A stretch of 64,000 nucleotides of DNA from Paraplanobispora siamensis (GCF_016863175.1 NZ_BOOJ01000051.1:62001-126000); one strand, 5' to 3'. Numbered from the stretch's first letter, positions 8,364 to 17,142 are shown. Numbers and translations: made by a program. The notes: generated by a model from the sequence alone, not told the origin.

Positions 8364-9644
8364 ATGGGTGCCAACCACTCGCACGGTCCCGCCGTCCCCC
8401 GATCACGGGCGACGGTGTGGGCGACCTTGGCCGTCATCGTCCCCCTGGCGGTCGCCACCCTCGCGGCGCTGGTGTGGATGTGGCCGACCGAGCCCATCTC
8501 CACCGCCGAGCAGGCGAAGCTGGAGCGGGTCACCGGAACGATCACCGGCATCACCCTCACCCCCTGCCCCGAGGAACCTCCCATCGAGGGGCAGCCCCAG
8601 CCCGCGACGGCGCCTCCCGACCCGGCCACCTGCGGTGACGCCAGGGTCATGCTCACCAGCGGAGAGGACTCCGGGCAGCGCGTCACCAGCCCGCTGCCCA
8701 GCGGTCCCGGCGCGCAGCGGTTCGCCGAGGGCGACGACGTGGTGCTGATCCACACCACCGACACCACGCTGGACGTGCCGCCGTACCAGATCTCCGACCA
8801 CGACCGGTCCACCCCGCTGTGGCTGGTCGGCGCCGCGTTCTCGCTGGCCGTGATCGCTTTCGGCCGCTGGCGCGGGGTGTCGGCGCTGGTCGGGCTGGCC
8901 ATCACCTTCGTCCTGCTGCTGATGTTCGTCATCCCGGGGATCCTGGCCGGCAAGCCGCCGCTGCTGGTGGGGATCATCGGCTCGGCCGCGATCATGCTCA
9001 CGGTGCTGTACCTCACCCACGGCTTCAACGTCACCACCTCGACGGCGATCGTGGGCACCGTGATCAGCCTCAGCCTGACCGGCGTGCTGTCCTACGTCGC
9101 CATCGGCCTCGTCGACCTCAACGGCATCACCGACGAGAGCTCCTTCTATCTGGACAGCAGCTACCGCATCAACACCCAAGGGCTCCTGCTGGCGAGCATC
9201 ATCATCGGCTCACTCGGCGTGCTCGACGACGTCACCGTCACCCAGGCCGCCACCGTCGCCGAGCTGGCCCATGCCAATCCCGGCTACGGCTTCGCCCAGC
9301 TGTACCGGGCCGCCGCCCGGGTCGGCCGCTCCCACATCGCCTCGGTGATCAACACGATCGTCCTGGCCTACGCCGGCGCGTCCCTGCCGCTGCTGCTGCT
9401 CATCAGCGTCGGCGAGGAGCCCATCGGCCAGGTCGTGACCAACCCCGTCCTGGCCCAGGAGATCGTCCGCAGCGTCGCGGGCACCCTCGGGCTGATCTCG
9501 GCAGTCCCGATCACCACCGCCCTGGCCGCGCTGGCCAGTGCCCGCCGCGCCCATCGGGACCACGACCACCCCGACCACGACCACCCGGCGCCCGGGGCCC
9601 GCCACCGCCGTCCCCCGGACGTCCTGCCCGACCCCGTCCGCTGA
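8364..9644 (+). CDS. YibE/F-family multi-pass membrane protein
   Basis: This 426-residue integral membrane protein has an N-terminal TM (about residues 17-40) and an extracytoplasmic segment with two cysteines (TPCPEEPP and PATCGD). A cluster of about seven TM segments runs from residue 150 onward. The conserved motif LGVLDDVTVTQAATV is diagnostic of the YibE/F family, whose function is unknown. The C-terminal tail is His/Asp-rich (HRDHDHPDHDHP), which could bind metal (inference). The start is an ATG with AAGGAGAGC upstream. A GC-rich hairpin just after the stop is shared with the converging methyltransferase gene. Confidence 0.88.
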   Translation: MGANHSHGPAVPRSRATVWATLAVIVPLAVATLAALVWMWPTEPISTAEQAKLERVTGTITGITLTPCPEEPPIEGQPQPATAPPDPATCGDARVMLTSGEDSGQRVTSPLPSGPGAQRFAEGDDVVLIHTTDTTLDVPPYQISDHDRSTPLWLVGAAFSLAVIAFGRWRGVSALVGLAITFVLLLMFVIPGILAGKPPLLVGIIGSAAIMLTVLYLTHGFNVTTSTAIVGTVISLSLTGVLSYVAIGLVDLNGITDESSFYLDSSYRINTQGLLLASIIIGSLGVLDDVTVTQAATVAELAHANPGYGFAQLYRAAARVGRSHIASVINTIVLAYAGASLPLLLLISVGEEPIGQVVTNPVLAQEIVRSVAGTLGLISAVPITTALAALASARRAHRDHDHPDHDHPAPGARHRRPPDVLPDPVR

Positions 9645-9645
9645 C

Positions 9646-9668
9646 CGCCCGCCCCCGGCCGGCGGGCG
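9646..9668. terminator. Bidirectional hairpin terminator
   Basis: CGCCCGCC (9646-9653) and GGCGGGCG (9661-9668) form a perfect 8-bp stem with a 7-nt loop. It lies between the convergent YibE/F and methyltransferase genes. There is no U-tract, as is common in actinomycetes. Confidence 0.65.
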
Positions 9669-9678
9669 CCGCGGCGGG

Positions 9679-10332
9679 TCAGGCCGCCGGCCGTACGGCC
9701 CGGACGTAGAAGAGCATGACCGGCAGGTCGCCCTCGTCCTCGACGTGGAACCCGGCCTCCGGGATCAGGCCGGCGAGCAGGTCCTTCGGGCTGTGCCGCA
9801 TCTCGGGGCCGGTCAGGGCGCCGACCAGGTGGGTGAGCAGGTGGTTGGACGGCGGGCGGAACTCCGCGATCAGCAGGCGTCCGCCCGGCTTCAGCACCCG
9901 GAACATCTCCCGTACGGCGGTGCCGCGCGCGTCGGCCGGCATGTGGTGCACGGCCAGGCTGGAGACCACCACGTCGACGGAGGCGTCGGGCACCTCCAGC
10001 GCCTGGCCGGCGCCCACCTGGTAGGAGCAGTTGCCCGGGGCGCGGCGGCGGGCGTGCGCGATCATCGCCTCCGACGGGTCGACGCCGGTCACGTGCCCGG
10101 ACGGGCCGGCGACCGGGGCCAGGATCCGGGTCAGGTAGCCGGTGCCGCAGCCCACGTCGAGCACGCGGGCACCCGGGCGCACTCCGGACAGCGCGGCCAG
10201 CCGGGTGAAGATCTCGCGCCGCCGCCCGAGGAAGCCGATCCCGGCCACGAGTTCGTAGGCGCGCGGGTGGTCTATCGTTCCCGCCTCGCCGGTGTGTCCG
10301 GTGTGGTCGTGCAGCAGTTTCCCGAGGGCCAT
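9679..10332 (-). CDS. Class I SAM-dependent methyltransferase
   Basis: This 217-residue Rossmann-fold methyltransferase has motif I VLDVGCGTGYLT, the acidic motif II GVDPSEAMI and the post-I region VDVVVSSLAVHHMP. It belongs to the UbiE/Methyltransf_11 group acting on small molecules. I chose ATG 10332 (MALGKLLHDH) because GAGGAGAGAG lies upstream; the upstream GTG at 10362 has no ribosome site and falls inside the operator. It is divergent from a TetR gene at 10444 with two dyads between them, so it is probably repressed by that TetR protein. Substrate unknown. Confidence 0.85.
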   Translation of the reverse strand: MALGKLLHDHTGHTGEAGTIDHPRAYELVAGIGFLGRRREIFTRLAALSGVRPGARVLDVGCGTGYLTRILAPVAGPSGHVTGVDPSEAMIAHARRRAPGNCSYQVGAGQALEVPDASVDVVVSSLAVHHMPADARGTAVREMFRVLKPGGRLLIAEFRPPSNHLLTHLVGALTGPEMRHSPKDLLAGLIPEAGFHVEDEGDLPVMLFYVRAVRPAA

Positions 10333-10347
10333 CGTCTCTCTCCTCTC

Positions 10348-10379
10348 GAACAATGTGTTCACTTATGAATGGTCCGTTC
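10348..10379. promoter_or_regulatory. Two candidate TetR operators
   Basis: GAACAATGTGTTC (10348-10360; arms GAACA/TGTTC) and GAATGGTCCGTTC (10367-10379; near-palindrome) lie between the divergent methyltransferase and TetR genes. Position and symmetry fit autoregulation by the adjacent TetR. Confidence 0.6.
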
Positions 10380-10443
10380 GCTAGCGTGATGGATCAACGA
10401 CCACTTTCGGCGCGGTGTGCCGTACGGGACGGGGAGCGGTGAA

Positions 10444-11046
10444 GTGACCGGAAACGCGGCGCCCGGAAACCGGGGGAACGCCGACCGGCGGGTACGGCGC
10501 ACCCGCACGGCGATCCGGCGCGCGCTGATGGAGCTGATCCTGGAGAAGGGCTATGAGCCGGTGACCGTCACCGATCTCATCAACCGCGCGGACGTCGGCC
10601 GCTCGACCTTCTACGCCCACTTCACCGACAAGCAGGCCGTGCTGTTCGGCTCCCTGGAGGAGCTGGACTTCCTGCGTGCGTCCCCGAGCGCCGACGGCCC
10701 GCTGTTCGCCTTCAGCCTGGCGATGTTCGAGCACGTGCGGGAGCAGCGCAGGCTGGTGCGCGCGCTGCTCGGACGGCGCGGCGGCCGGGAGGTGGTGGCC
10801 CACGGAGAGCGCCTGCTGACCGCCGCCGTCCGCGACGAACTGCTCGCCCGGGGCGCCGCCCCCTCCGCCCACCTCGACCTGGTGGTCACCTGCGTCGTCG
10901 GAGCGTTCATGGCCATGACGCGCGCCTGGGCCGACGATGAGATCGTCGCCACCCCGGCCGAGCTGAACACGGCGTTCCGCGCGACCGTCGTCCCCGGCGT
11001 GCGGGCACTGCTGGAGCGGGACCCGGGCCACCGGCCCGTCGGTTGA
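10444..11046 (+). CDS. TetR/AcrR-family transcriptional regulator
   Basis: This 200-residue regulator has an N-terminal helix-turn-helix (RRALMELILEKGYEPVTVTDLINRADVGRSTFYAHFTDK) and a ligand-binding C-terminal domain. The recognition helix VGRSTFYAHF is typical of the family. GTG 10444 is preferred because GGGGAG lies 7 nt upstream; an in-frame GTG at 10417 has none. It is divergent from the methyltransferase gene and probably represses both through the dyads at 10348-10379. Confidence 0.9.
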   Translation: MTGNAAPGNRGNADRRVRRTRTAIRRALMELILEKGYEPVTVTDLINRADVGRSTFYAHFTDKQAVLFGSLEELDFLRASPSADGPLFAFSLAMFEHVREQRRLVRALLGRRGGREVVAHGERLLTAAVRDELLARGAAPSAHLDLVVTCVVGAFMAMTRAWADDEIVATPAELNTAFRATVVPGVRALLERDPGHRPVG

Positions 11047-11129
11047 ACGCCGTCCCGGGCCGCTTCACCGCATCGGGCGCGATCGGCCAGAGGCGACCCT
11101 CAAGATCGCAATTATCGATGTGGGCGCAC

Positions 11130-11142
11130 TATACTTCGCGAT
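11130..11142 (+). promoter_or_regulatory. -10 element of a probable leaderless transcript
   Basis: TATACT (11130-11135) ends 7 nt before the ATG of the DUF1707 gene, and no Shine-Dalgarno sequence is present. This spacing places the transcription start at or next to the ATG, as in leaderless actinobacterial mRNAs. No clear -35 element is visible. Confidence 0.5.
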
Positions 11143-11754
11143 ATGTCGGGTGATCTGGTGCCGGAGCGCCGTGACCTACGTGTCTCACACGAGGAGCGCG
11201 ACGCGGTCGCGGAGAAGCTCAGGGTCGCCGCGGGCGACGGCCGCCTCACGATGGAGGAGCTCGACCAGCGGCTCGAGGTGGCGCTGGCGGCGCGCACGTA
11301 CGGCGAGCTCGAAGCGGTCCTGCGCGACCTGCCCGCCGCTCCCGGCGTGGCCACTCCCACCCCGGTCTCCAAGGAACTCGTCCAGCTGAAGACCGGCAGC
11401 GGCCAGATCCGGCGGGACGGGGTCTGGGCGGTTCCCCGCCGCATGGAGGTGGAGATCGGCAGCGGGCACGCGATCCTCGACTTCACCCAGGCCGTCCTCA
11501 CGCAGCCGACCATGGAGCTCTCGGTCGCGATCGGCAGCGGCCAGCTGCTGCTGATCGTGCCGCCCGGCGTGGCGGCGGACGTCGACAGCGTCACGGTCCG
11601 CAGCGGCAGCATCCGGCAACGCGCGCGGCTCGAACCCGGGGCACCGGTCGATCTGCTGGTCACCGTGTCGGGCTCGGTGAAGAGCGGATCCGTCGTCGTC
11701 CGGCGGCCGCGCCGCAGCTTCTGGGACTGGCTGCGCCGCCGCCCGCGCCCCTGA
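11143..11754 (+). CDS. DUF1707 (SHOCT-like) domain protein
   Basis: This 203-residue protein begins with the DUF1707 domain (about residues 8-62): DLRVSHEERDAVAEKLRVAA, then GRLTMEELDQRL and ARTYGELEAVLRDLP. The rest (about 85-190) is a beta-rich region with repeated GSG steps (LKTGSGQIRR, VEIGSGHAIL, VAIGSGQLLL, TVRSGSIRQR), a pattern like short adhesin-type beta-helix turns. No TM or signal peptide is seen. Function unknown; DUF1707 proteins are often linked to cell-envelope or sigma-factor genes. Translation is probably leaderless. Confidence 0.85.
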   Translation: MSGDLVPERRDLRVSHEERDAVAEKLRVAAGDGRLTMEELDQRLEVALAARTYGELEAVLRDLPAAPGVATPTPVSKELVQLKTGSGQIRRDGVWAVPRRMEVEIGSGHAILDFTQAVLTQPTMELSVAIGSGQLLLIVPPGVAADVDSVTVRSGSIRQRARLEPGAPVDLLVTVSGSVKSGSVVVRRPRRSFWDWLRRRPRP

Positions 11755-11811
11755 GGGCTACCGCTGCCTCCCGCCGCGGCAACCGGATGACCGTCCTTGT
11801 CGGACGCTGCC

Positions 11812-11990
11812 GCGTCATCGAGAACCGGCCGCGCCACTGAGAACCGGGACGTCACCGAGAGCCGGGACGTCACCGAGAGCCGGCAGCGCCACCGAGAACC
11901 AGGGCACCGTTGAGAGCCCGGGGCGCCATTGAGAACCGGGACGTCACCGAGACCGGGGCGCGCCGAGGACCAGGGCGTCACCGGGAGTCA
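11812..11990. repeat. Imperfect 18-bp tandem repeat, about ten copies
   Basis: The unit is close to CGTCACCGAGAGCCGGGA, with spacings of 17-19 bp. It fills the gap between the convergent DUF1707 and TetR genes. The last unit overlaps the final codons and stop of the TetR gene (11978-11990), as if the array grew from that 3' end. No hairpin potential of terminator type is obvious. Confidence 0.8.
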
Positions 11991-12610
11991 GCGGCCGGCG
12001 ATCGGACCGGGGTGAGCACGGAGTCCACGGTCGCCTCCAGGACGGCGGCGGCCTCCCCCGCCGGGAGCCGCCCCGCCTCGACTTCGGAGGCGGCCGCGTG
12101 CAGGAGGCTGTAGACCGTGGCGAGCAGCCAGTCACGCGGGAGATCGGCGCGGATGCTGCCGTCCTCCCGCCCGCGGTCGACCAGCGCACCGACCGCGGCC
12201 ATGGGCTCGTCGTGGTGGGCGCGCATGCGTTCGGGGCCGAGAACGCGTGTGGCCGCGGCGTGCAGGCTCCGGTAACGGTCCAGGACCTGCCAGCACGAGC
12301 GGATCACCCCCGCCAGCGCCTCCCGGGCGGGCAGCCCTTCCGCAGGGAGGGCGGTCAGGACGACGCGGGCATCGTCGATCGCGCGTCTCATCACCTCGTC
12401 GAGCAGGTCCTCCCGGGACGGGAAGTGACTGTAGAGGGTGACCCGGCCGACCCCGGCGGTACGGGCGATGTCGGCCATGGTGGCGTCGGTGTCCCGGCGG
12501 AAGGCGGCGAGCGCGGCCTCGACGATGGAGGCGATGCTCCGCTCGGCGTCGGCCCGGCGCCTGGTGCGGGGGCCGGCGCCGGGAGCGGAACCGGTGGAGT
12601 CGGTGGCCAT
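11978..12610 (-). CDS. TetR-family regulator of the adjacent MFS pump
   Basis: This 210-residue regulator has HTH region TDATMADIARTAGVGRVTLYSHFPSREDLLDEVM and a C-terminal domain with CWQVLDRYRSLHAAA. The chosen ATG at 12610 (MATDSTGSAPG) is the most natural start, although no strong ribosome site is visible; an upstream in-frame GTG at 12667 would add 19 residues from the repeat region. It lies 151 nt downstream of, and on the same strand as, a 14-TM MFS transporter gene whose promoter has two strong dyads. It is probably the repressor of that pump. Confidence 0.88.
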   Translation of the reverse strand: MATDSTGSAPGAGPRTRRRADAERSIASIVEAALAAFRRDTDATMADIARTAGVGRVTLYSHFPSREDLLDEVMRRAIDDARVVLTALPAEGLPAREALAGVIRSCWQVLDRYRSLHAAATRVLGPERMRAHHDEPMAAVGALVDRGREDGSIRADLPRDWLLATVYSLLHAAASEVEAGRLPAGEAAAVLEATVDSVLTPVRSPAADSR

Positions 12611-12633
12611 GGGGCAAGCGTACGGCCCGCCCG

Positions 12634-12790
12634 ATGAGCGAAGATCCGGCTGATGAGGCAAGCACACGGTCCTCTCGGTGAGGGGAGATCGGACCGATAA
12701 GGCATCGGTAAGGCCTGCTCATGAGTGAAGGCCGGACCGATGGAGCATCGGTCCGGGCCGCTCAGTGGGCGAAGATCGGGCCGTCGGTCG
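12634..12790. repeat. Imperfect repeat derived from the MFS gene 3' end, with two hairpins
   Basis: Three degenerate copies (roughly 40-50 bp apart) of the sequence encoding the last residues of the MFS protein (PIFAH-stop) lie between it and the TetR gene. On the minus strand they contain the echoes GGCCCGATCTTCGCCCACTG, GGTCCGATCTCCCC and GCCGGATCTTCGCTCAT. Within it are a perfect 11-bp hairpin (12732-12742 with 12746-12756), probably the MFS terminator, and a 6-bp hairpin (12693-12698 with 12704-12709). Confidence 0.7.
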
Positions 12791-14198
12791 CCGGAGGCCG
12801 GCCCTTGGGCAGGACGAAGGCGGCAGCCACCGCGACGACGGCCGCGCCGATCGCCGCCGCTCGGTAGGCGCCGGTGAAACCGTCGAGCTGCGCGGCGCCG
12901 ATGCCGGTCGCGGCGAGGGTGGAGATGAGCGCGACCCCGAGACCGGCGCCGAGCTCGTGTCCGGTGTTGACCAGGCCGGAGACCACACCGGCCTCGTGGT
13001 GGGCGACGTGGGCCATGGCGGTGGTGGTGGCGGTGACGAACGCGGCCCCGAGTCCCAGTGCGGCCAGCACGAACCCGGGCTCCAGGTCGGTCAGCACGTC
13101 CGGCCGTGCCGGCAGTCGCGAGAGCAGCGCCATCCCGGCGGCGGTGAGGGCGAAGGCGGACGCGGCCACGGCCCGGCCGCCGATCCGTGCGACCAGGCGG
13201 GCGCCGAGGTGGGCGCCGACGACCGTGGCGACGGCCACCGGCAGGAACGCCAGACCGGTCTCCAGCGCGGACAGGCCCGCGACGTGCTGCATGTACTGGG
13301 AGGTGAGGAAGAAGGCCGCCAGCAGCAGCCCGGACGCGGCCAGCATGACGACGTTGCCGGCGACGACCGGGCGCCGGGTGAGCAGGCCGAGCCGGACCAG
13401 CGGTGCCGGAGAGCGCCGCTCGACCGCGACGAAGACCCCGGTCAGGACCAGCCCGCCGCCCAGCGCGGCGAGCGTCCACGGGTCGCCCCACCCCTCGTCC
13501 CCGGCCCGCACCAGACCGTAGACGACACTCGCCGTCACCGCGGTGACCAGGGCCGCACCGGGCAGGTCGAGCCGGCCGCCGCTCGCGGCGGCCGGAGCCG
13601 CGCCCACCGGCCGCGGCAGCGACACGGCGACCAGCACACCGACCGGGACGTTGATGAAGAACACCCACTGCCAGCCGGGCCCGGAGGTGAGCACCCCGCC
13701 GAGCAGGACGCCCGCCGCGGCGCCACCGCCGCCGATCGCCGCCCACACGCCGAGCGCGCGGTGCCGCTCGGGCCCGTGGAAGGCGGTGGTCACGATCGAC
13801 AGCGCCGACGGCGACAGCAGCGCGGCGCCCACGCCCTGGGCGGCCCTCGCGGCGATGAGCAGCGCGCCCGAGCCGGTCAGGCCCGCCACCAGCGAGGCCA
13901 GCGTGAACACGACCAGGCCGGCCAGGAAGACGCGGCGGCGGCCGTACAGGTCCGACAGCCGGCCGCCGAGCAGCATCAGGCCGCCGAAGCAGAGCGTGTA
14001 GGCGGTGACGACCCAGGTCGCGGCGGACCGGTCGAGAGCGAGGTCGGCGCCGATGGCGGGCAGGGCGATGTTCACCACGGTGACGTCGAGGATCACCATG
14101 AACTGCGCCAGGCACAGGACGGTCAGGGCCTGCCAGCGGCGGGGGTCGGGCGGCGCGGGGTGCGGGGCCGGGTGGAGGGGGGCGGCGGGGTGAGCCAT
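12762..14198 (-). CDS. MFS drug-efflux transporter, DHA2-like (14 TM)
   Basis: This 478-residue major-facilitator protein resembles EmrB/QacA-type multidrug pumps. It has the DHA2 motif in TM1 (QFMVILDVTVVNIALPAIG, about residues 30-48), motif A GGRLSDLYGRRRVFL (about 78-92), and about fourteen hydrophobic segments. ATG 14198 (MAHPAAP) is used; the upstream in-frame extension runs through the operator and is unlikely. Two TetR-type dyads overlap its promoter region. It forms a unit with the downstream TetR gene. Substrate unknown, probably a hydrophobic toxic compound. Confidence 0.9.
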   Translation of the reverse strand: MAHPAAPLHPAPHPAPPDPRRWQALTVLCLAQFMVILDVTVVNIALPAIGADLALDRSAATWVVTAYTLCFGGLMLLGGRLSDLYGRRRVFLAGLVVFTLASLVAGLTGSGALLIAARAAQGVGAALLSPSALSIVTTAFHGPERHRALGVWAAIGGGGAAAGVLLGGVLTSGPGWQWVFFINVPVGVLVAVSLPRPVGAAPAAASGGRLDLPGAALVTAVTASVVYGLVRAGDEGWGDPWTLAALGGGLVLTGVFVAVERRSPAPLVRLGLLTRRPVVAGNVVMLAASGLLLAAFFLTSQYMQHVAGLSALETGLAFLPVAVATVVGAHLGARLVARIGGRAVAASAFALTAAGMALLSRLPARPDVLTDLEPGFVLAALGLGAAFVTATTTAMAHVAHHEAGVVSGLVNTGHELGAGLGVALISTLAATGIGAAQLDGFTGAYRAAAIGAAVVAVAAAFVLPKGRPPATDGPIFAH

Positions 14199-14214
14199 GA
14201 GACCTGCCTTAAAT

Positions 14215-14265
14215 CGAACATCCATGTTCGGCTTAAGATAACACAACCCGAACATCAGTGTTCGG
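14215..14265. promoter_or_regulatory. Two strong TetR-type operators
   Basis: CGAACATCCATGTTCG (14215-14230) has perfect 7-bp arms. CCGAACATCAGTGTTCGG (14248-14265) has perfect 7-bp arms CCGAACA/TGTTCGG. Both share the core GAACA-N4-TGTTC and lie just upstream of the MFS start, where a repressor would block its promoter. Confidence 0.8.
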
Positions 14266-14289
14266 TTTATCTTCCGGTCGGCATTCGAA

Positions 14290-14306
14290 ATACCATAGGG
14301 GGGTAT
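14290..14306. promoter_or_regulatory. CsoR-type operator
   Basis: ATACC (14290-14294) and GGTAT (14302-14306) flank a G-rich 7-nt centre. This TACC-N-GGTA arrangement matches known CsoR/RcnR-family operators. It lies 42 nt ahead of the csoR start, consistent with metal-released autorepression. Confidence 0.7.
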
Positions 14307-14347
14307 AGTGTTTTGAAGGTGAAGCGAAGACGACCCGAGGCGGGGAC

Positions 14348-14629
14348 ATGGCCGGATACAGCCACGACAAGCAGGATCACCTCAAGCGGCTGCGCCGCAT
14401 CGAGGGCCAGGTGCGCGGGCTGCAGCGCATGGTCGACGAGGACAAGTACTGCATCGACATCCTCACCCAGGTCTCCGCGGCCAACCGCGCCCTGCAGTCC
14501 TTCGCCCTGGCCCTGCTGGAGGAGCACATGGCGCACTGCGTGGCCGACGCCACCGCCAAGGGCGGCGCCGAGGCCGAGGCCAAGGTCAAGGAGGCCGCCG
14601 ACGCCATCGCCCGCCTGGTGCGCTCCTGA
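14348..14629 (+). CDS. csoR: CsoR-family copper(I)-sensing repressor
   Basis: This 93-residue all-helical regulator begins SHDKQDHLKRLRRIEGQVRGLQRMV, the CsoR DNA-contact helix. The Cu(I) ligand set Cys-His-Cys of true CsoR proteins is complete: Cys in YCIDILTQ (about 36), His (about 61) and Cys (about 65) in HMAHCV. Binding of copper would release DNA. The start ATG follows GAGGCGGGG. No copper ATPase or chaperone gene follows; instead a secreted barrel protein, DUF6153, DUF305, M56 and BlaI genes lie nearby. The target set may therefore be this group plus distant genes. Confidence 0.9.
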   Translation: MAGYSHDKQDHLKRLRRIEGQVRGLQRMVDEDKYCIDILTQVSAANRALQSFALALLEEHMAHCVADATAKGGAEAEAKVKEAADAIARLVRS

Positions 14630-14779
14630 GCTCCGCACCCCTTCGGCACCCTCCGCGCTCCCGTTCCCGCTACGTTCGCCGGGTCCAGTGGAGAGGACGA
14701 CCGCTCGACGGCGGCACCGGCCCCGGTGCCGCCGCGGTCGAAGACGTCCCCGTCTCTCCGTGGAGGGTCTTCTTTCCCC

Positions 14780-15709
14780 ATGGCGCCCGCCGTCCGCCGT
14801 ACCGGCCGTCCCCGCGTGCTGACCGCCGCGATGGGGCTGGTCCTCGCCACCGGGGCGAGCCCGGTCACCGGCGCCGCCGCGCAGGCGGACAACGAGCGGC
14901 AGGTCATGCTGGAGGGCGCCACCACCGCCTCCTACTTCTGGGACGACGGTTCCGGCCGCGCCGGTGACACCGGCCTGCCGGCCTCGGGCAAGCCCATGCA
15001 GAAGGGCCTGGCCGCCTCGCCCTCCTGGCCGCTGCTGACCGAGGGCTACGTCCTCTACAAGGGCAGGAAGGCCCCGTTCTTCGTGGGCGACCGCGGCCCC
15101 GGCGAGCCCTCCAACCGCGGCATCATGCTGGACCTGGACGCCAAGACCTTCGCCCAGCTGACCGGCGGCACCTTCGACCCGGACACGCTGACCGTGCGGG
15201 GCAACGGCGGTCTCGGCCACATCAAGGTCGACTACGTGATCACCAAGTGGGGTCCGGGCGTGGGCAGGAAGAACCACCCGGTACCGTTCTCCACCCGTGC
15301 CTGGTCGGTCAGGGACACCGACCCCGCCGAGCCCGTGGTCATCCCGGACGACGCCGGGTCCGAACCGGTGACGACCGCTCCCCCTCCGGCGGGAGGCGCG
15401 CGGGCCGGGGTGAGGACTCCGGCGGCCTCCCCCACCGCCGGCCAGGCGCCGGAGCAGGCATCGCCCACTCCGGAGCAGACCGCCGAAGCCGTCACCGCCT
15501 CCTCGGCCGTCGACGACTCCGGCGGGATCTCCACCGGGATCCTCCTCACCGCCATCGGCGCGGCCGTCGGAGGAGCGGTCACCGGCAGGCAGCTCCTGAA
15601 CCGGCGCCCGGGCGGCCGGAACGGCTCACCGGGGCCGAGGCGCCCCGCGCACAGGCGGACGCGCGGCCGGCACCGCCGTACGGGCGGCCGCCACGCCCGT
15701 CCTCGCTGA
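14780..15709 (+). CDS. Secreted or anchored RlpA-like double-psi beta-barrel protein
   Basis: This 309-residue protein has a signal peptide (ending near GASPVTGAAAQA) and a domain of about 115 residues with ASYFW, ASGKPMQKGLAA, the barrel motif FFVGDRGPG and GIMLDLDAKTFAQLTGG. This is the RlpA/expansin-like pattern in which the Asp of VGDRGP is the likely catalytic or sugar-binding acid. A Pro/Thr/Ala linker follows, then a TM segment (ISTGILLTAIGAAVGGAV) and an Arg-rich tail, so it is probably anchored with the barrel outside. ATG 14780 is chosen; a GGAGGG lies 12 nt upstream, slightly far. Likely cell-wall binding or lytic activity. Confidence 0.72.
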   Translation: MAPAVRRTGRPRVLTAAMGLVLATGASPVTGAAAQADNERQVMLEGATTASYFWDDGSGRAGDTGLPASGKPMQKGLAASPSWPLLTEGYVLYKGRKAPFFVGDRGPGEPSNRGIMLDLDAKTFAQLTGGTFDPDTLTVRGNGGLGHIKVDYVITKWGPGVGRKNHPVPFSTRAWSVRDTDPAEPVVIPDDAGSEPVTTAPPPAGGARAGVRTPAASPTAGQAPEQASPTPEQTAEAVTASSAVDDSGGISTGILLTAIGAAVGGAVTGRQLLNRRPGGRNGSPGPRRPAHRRTRGRHRRTGGRHARPR

Positions 15710-15808
15710 ACGGGCTGCTTCTGCTTCGATGGGTGATAGTAGGGGTTTGTACGCCGGACGAGTGCCGGTCCTGCTGGAGATTTCATCCATGAGGGGTGCA
15801 CCGACCGA

Positions 15809-15829
15809 CCTACGATGGCAGATCGTAGG
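15809..15829. promoter_or_regulatory. Perfect dyad upstream of DUF6153/DUF305, possible BlaI/CopY-type site
   Basis: CCTACGAT (15809-15816) and ATCGTAGG (15822-15829) form perfect 8-bp arms around 5 nt, about 47 nt ahead of the DUF6153 start. CTAC/GTAG arms recall BlaI/MecI/CopY operators. A weaker CTAC-N8-GTAG (18494-18509) lies ahead of the nearby blaI-like gene. The link to that protein is inference. Confidence 0.5.
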
Positions 15830-15875
15830 ATGGGGACACAGATGCAGTCGGTCGCCAGGGCGCAGGGGGGGGACG

Positions 15876-16343
<468 letters not shown>

Positions 16344-16427
16344 GCCGATCACCTCGGCGGACGGTGCCCGAGTCCCGTCCGCGAACGATCGGCATGCGGA
16401 AACGACGAACCCGAAAGAGAGCCACAG

Positions 16428-17045
16428 ATGTCCACCGATCGATTCACCGTGCGCGCAATCGCCCTGACCGCCGCGGCCGGAGCCGGCGCCCTGGTGCTGC
16501 TGACCGCCTGCGGCGGCCAGGATCACCCGACGACCGCCGGTCACGGCGGCACTCCGGCCGCCACCGCGAGCGCGCGGTCCTCGGCCGCCTTCAACGACGC
16601 CGACGTCGCCTTCGCCCAGATGATGATCCCGCACCACCGGCAGGCCGTGGAGATGGCCGACCTGGCCGCGACCCGGGCCGCCGACCCGGAGATCAAGGAG
16701 CTCGCGGCGAAGATCAAGGGCGCCCAGGATCCGGAGATCGCCACCATGACCGGCTGGCTGACCTCCTGGGGCGCACCGGTCGAGCCCGAGGGCGGCCACG
16801 GCGGTCATGACATGCCCGGCATGATGACCGAGCAGGACATGACCGCGCTCCGGGAGGCCAAGGGCGCGGTCTTCGACCGCATGTTCGCCGAGCGGATGAT
16901 CGCCCACCACGAGGGCGCGATCGAGATGGCCGAGACCGAGCGGGCCCAGGGCGCCGACCCGGAGGCCAAGCGGCTGGCCGCGACCATCGCCACCGCCCAG
17001 CAGGCCGAAATCGAGCAGATGCGCCGGCTCCTGGACCGCCTCTGA
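16428..17045 (+). CDS. DUF305-family lipoprotein
   Basis: This 205-residue protein has a lipoprotein signal with lipobox LLTACGG (Cys at about 29). It then has two copies of the DUF305 ferritin-like motif: FAQMMIPHHRQAVEMADLA and FAERMIAHHEGAIEMAETE. Each copy carries the HH and E residues that suggest a metal site. DUF305 proteins are extracytoplasmic and are often linked to copper genes. It follows the DUF6153 gene by 84 nt and probably shares its promoter. It is convergent with the M56 gene across a terminator-like dyad. Confidence 0.88.
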   Translation: MSTDRFTVRAIALTAAAGAGALVLLTACGGQDHPTTAGHGGTPAATASARSSAAFNDADVAFAQMMIPHHRQAVEMADLAATRAADPEIKELAAKIKGAQDPEIATMTGWLTSWGAPVEPEGGHGGHDMPGMMTEQDMTALREAKGAVFDRMFAERMIAHHEGAIEMAETERAQGADPEAKRLAATIATAQQAEIEQMRRLLDRL

Positions 17046-17141
17046 GGACCGTCCGCTCTGAGGCCCGTCCGCTCTGAGGCCCGTCACCGCTGATGACCCG
17101 TCGCCGCCCGCGTGGGACTCGCGGAAACGTCGTCAGCGGTG
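17046..17141. terminator. Repeat and bidirectional hairpin between DUF305 and M56 genes
   Basis: Right after the DUF305 stop are tandem copies of a unit close to GGCCCGTCCGCTCTGA (17046-17085). CACCGCTGATGAC (about 17084-17096) can pair with GTCGTCAGCGGTG (about 17129-17141) with one mismatch, giving a long stem for termination in both directions. Confidence 0.55.
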
Positions 17142-17142
17142 G

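Noticed and set aside
12391-14115. Open frame of 574 codons on the minus strand overlapping MFS and TetR genes
   Set aside because: Out-of-frame reading of the MFS gene; useful only because it shows the repeated 3'-end sequence.
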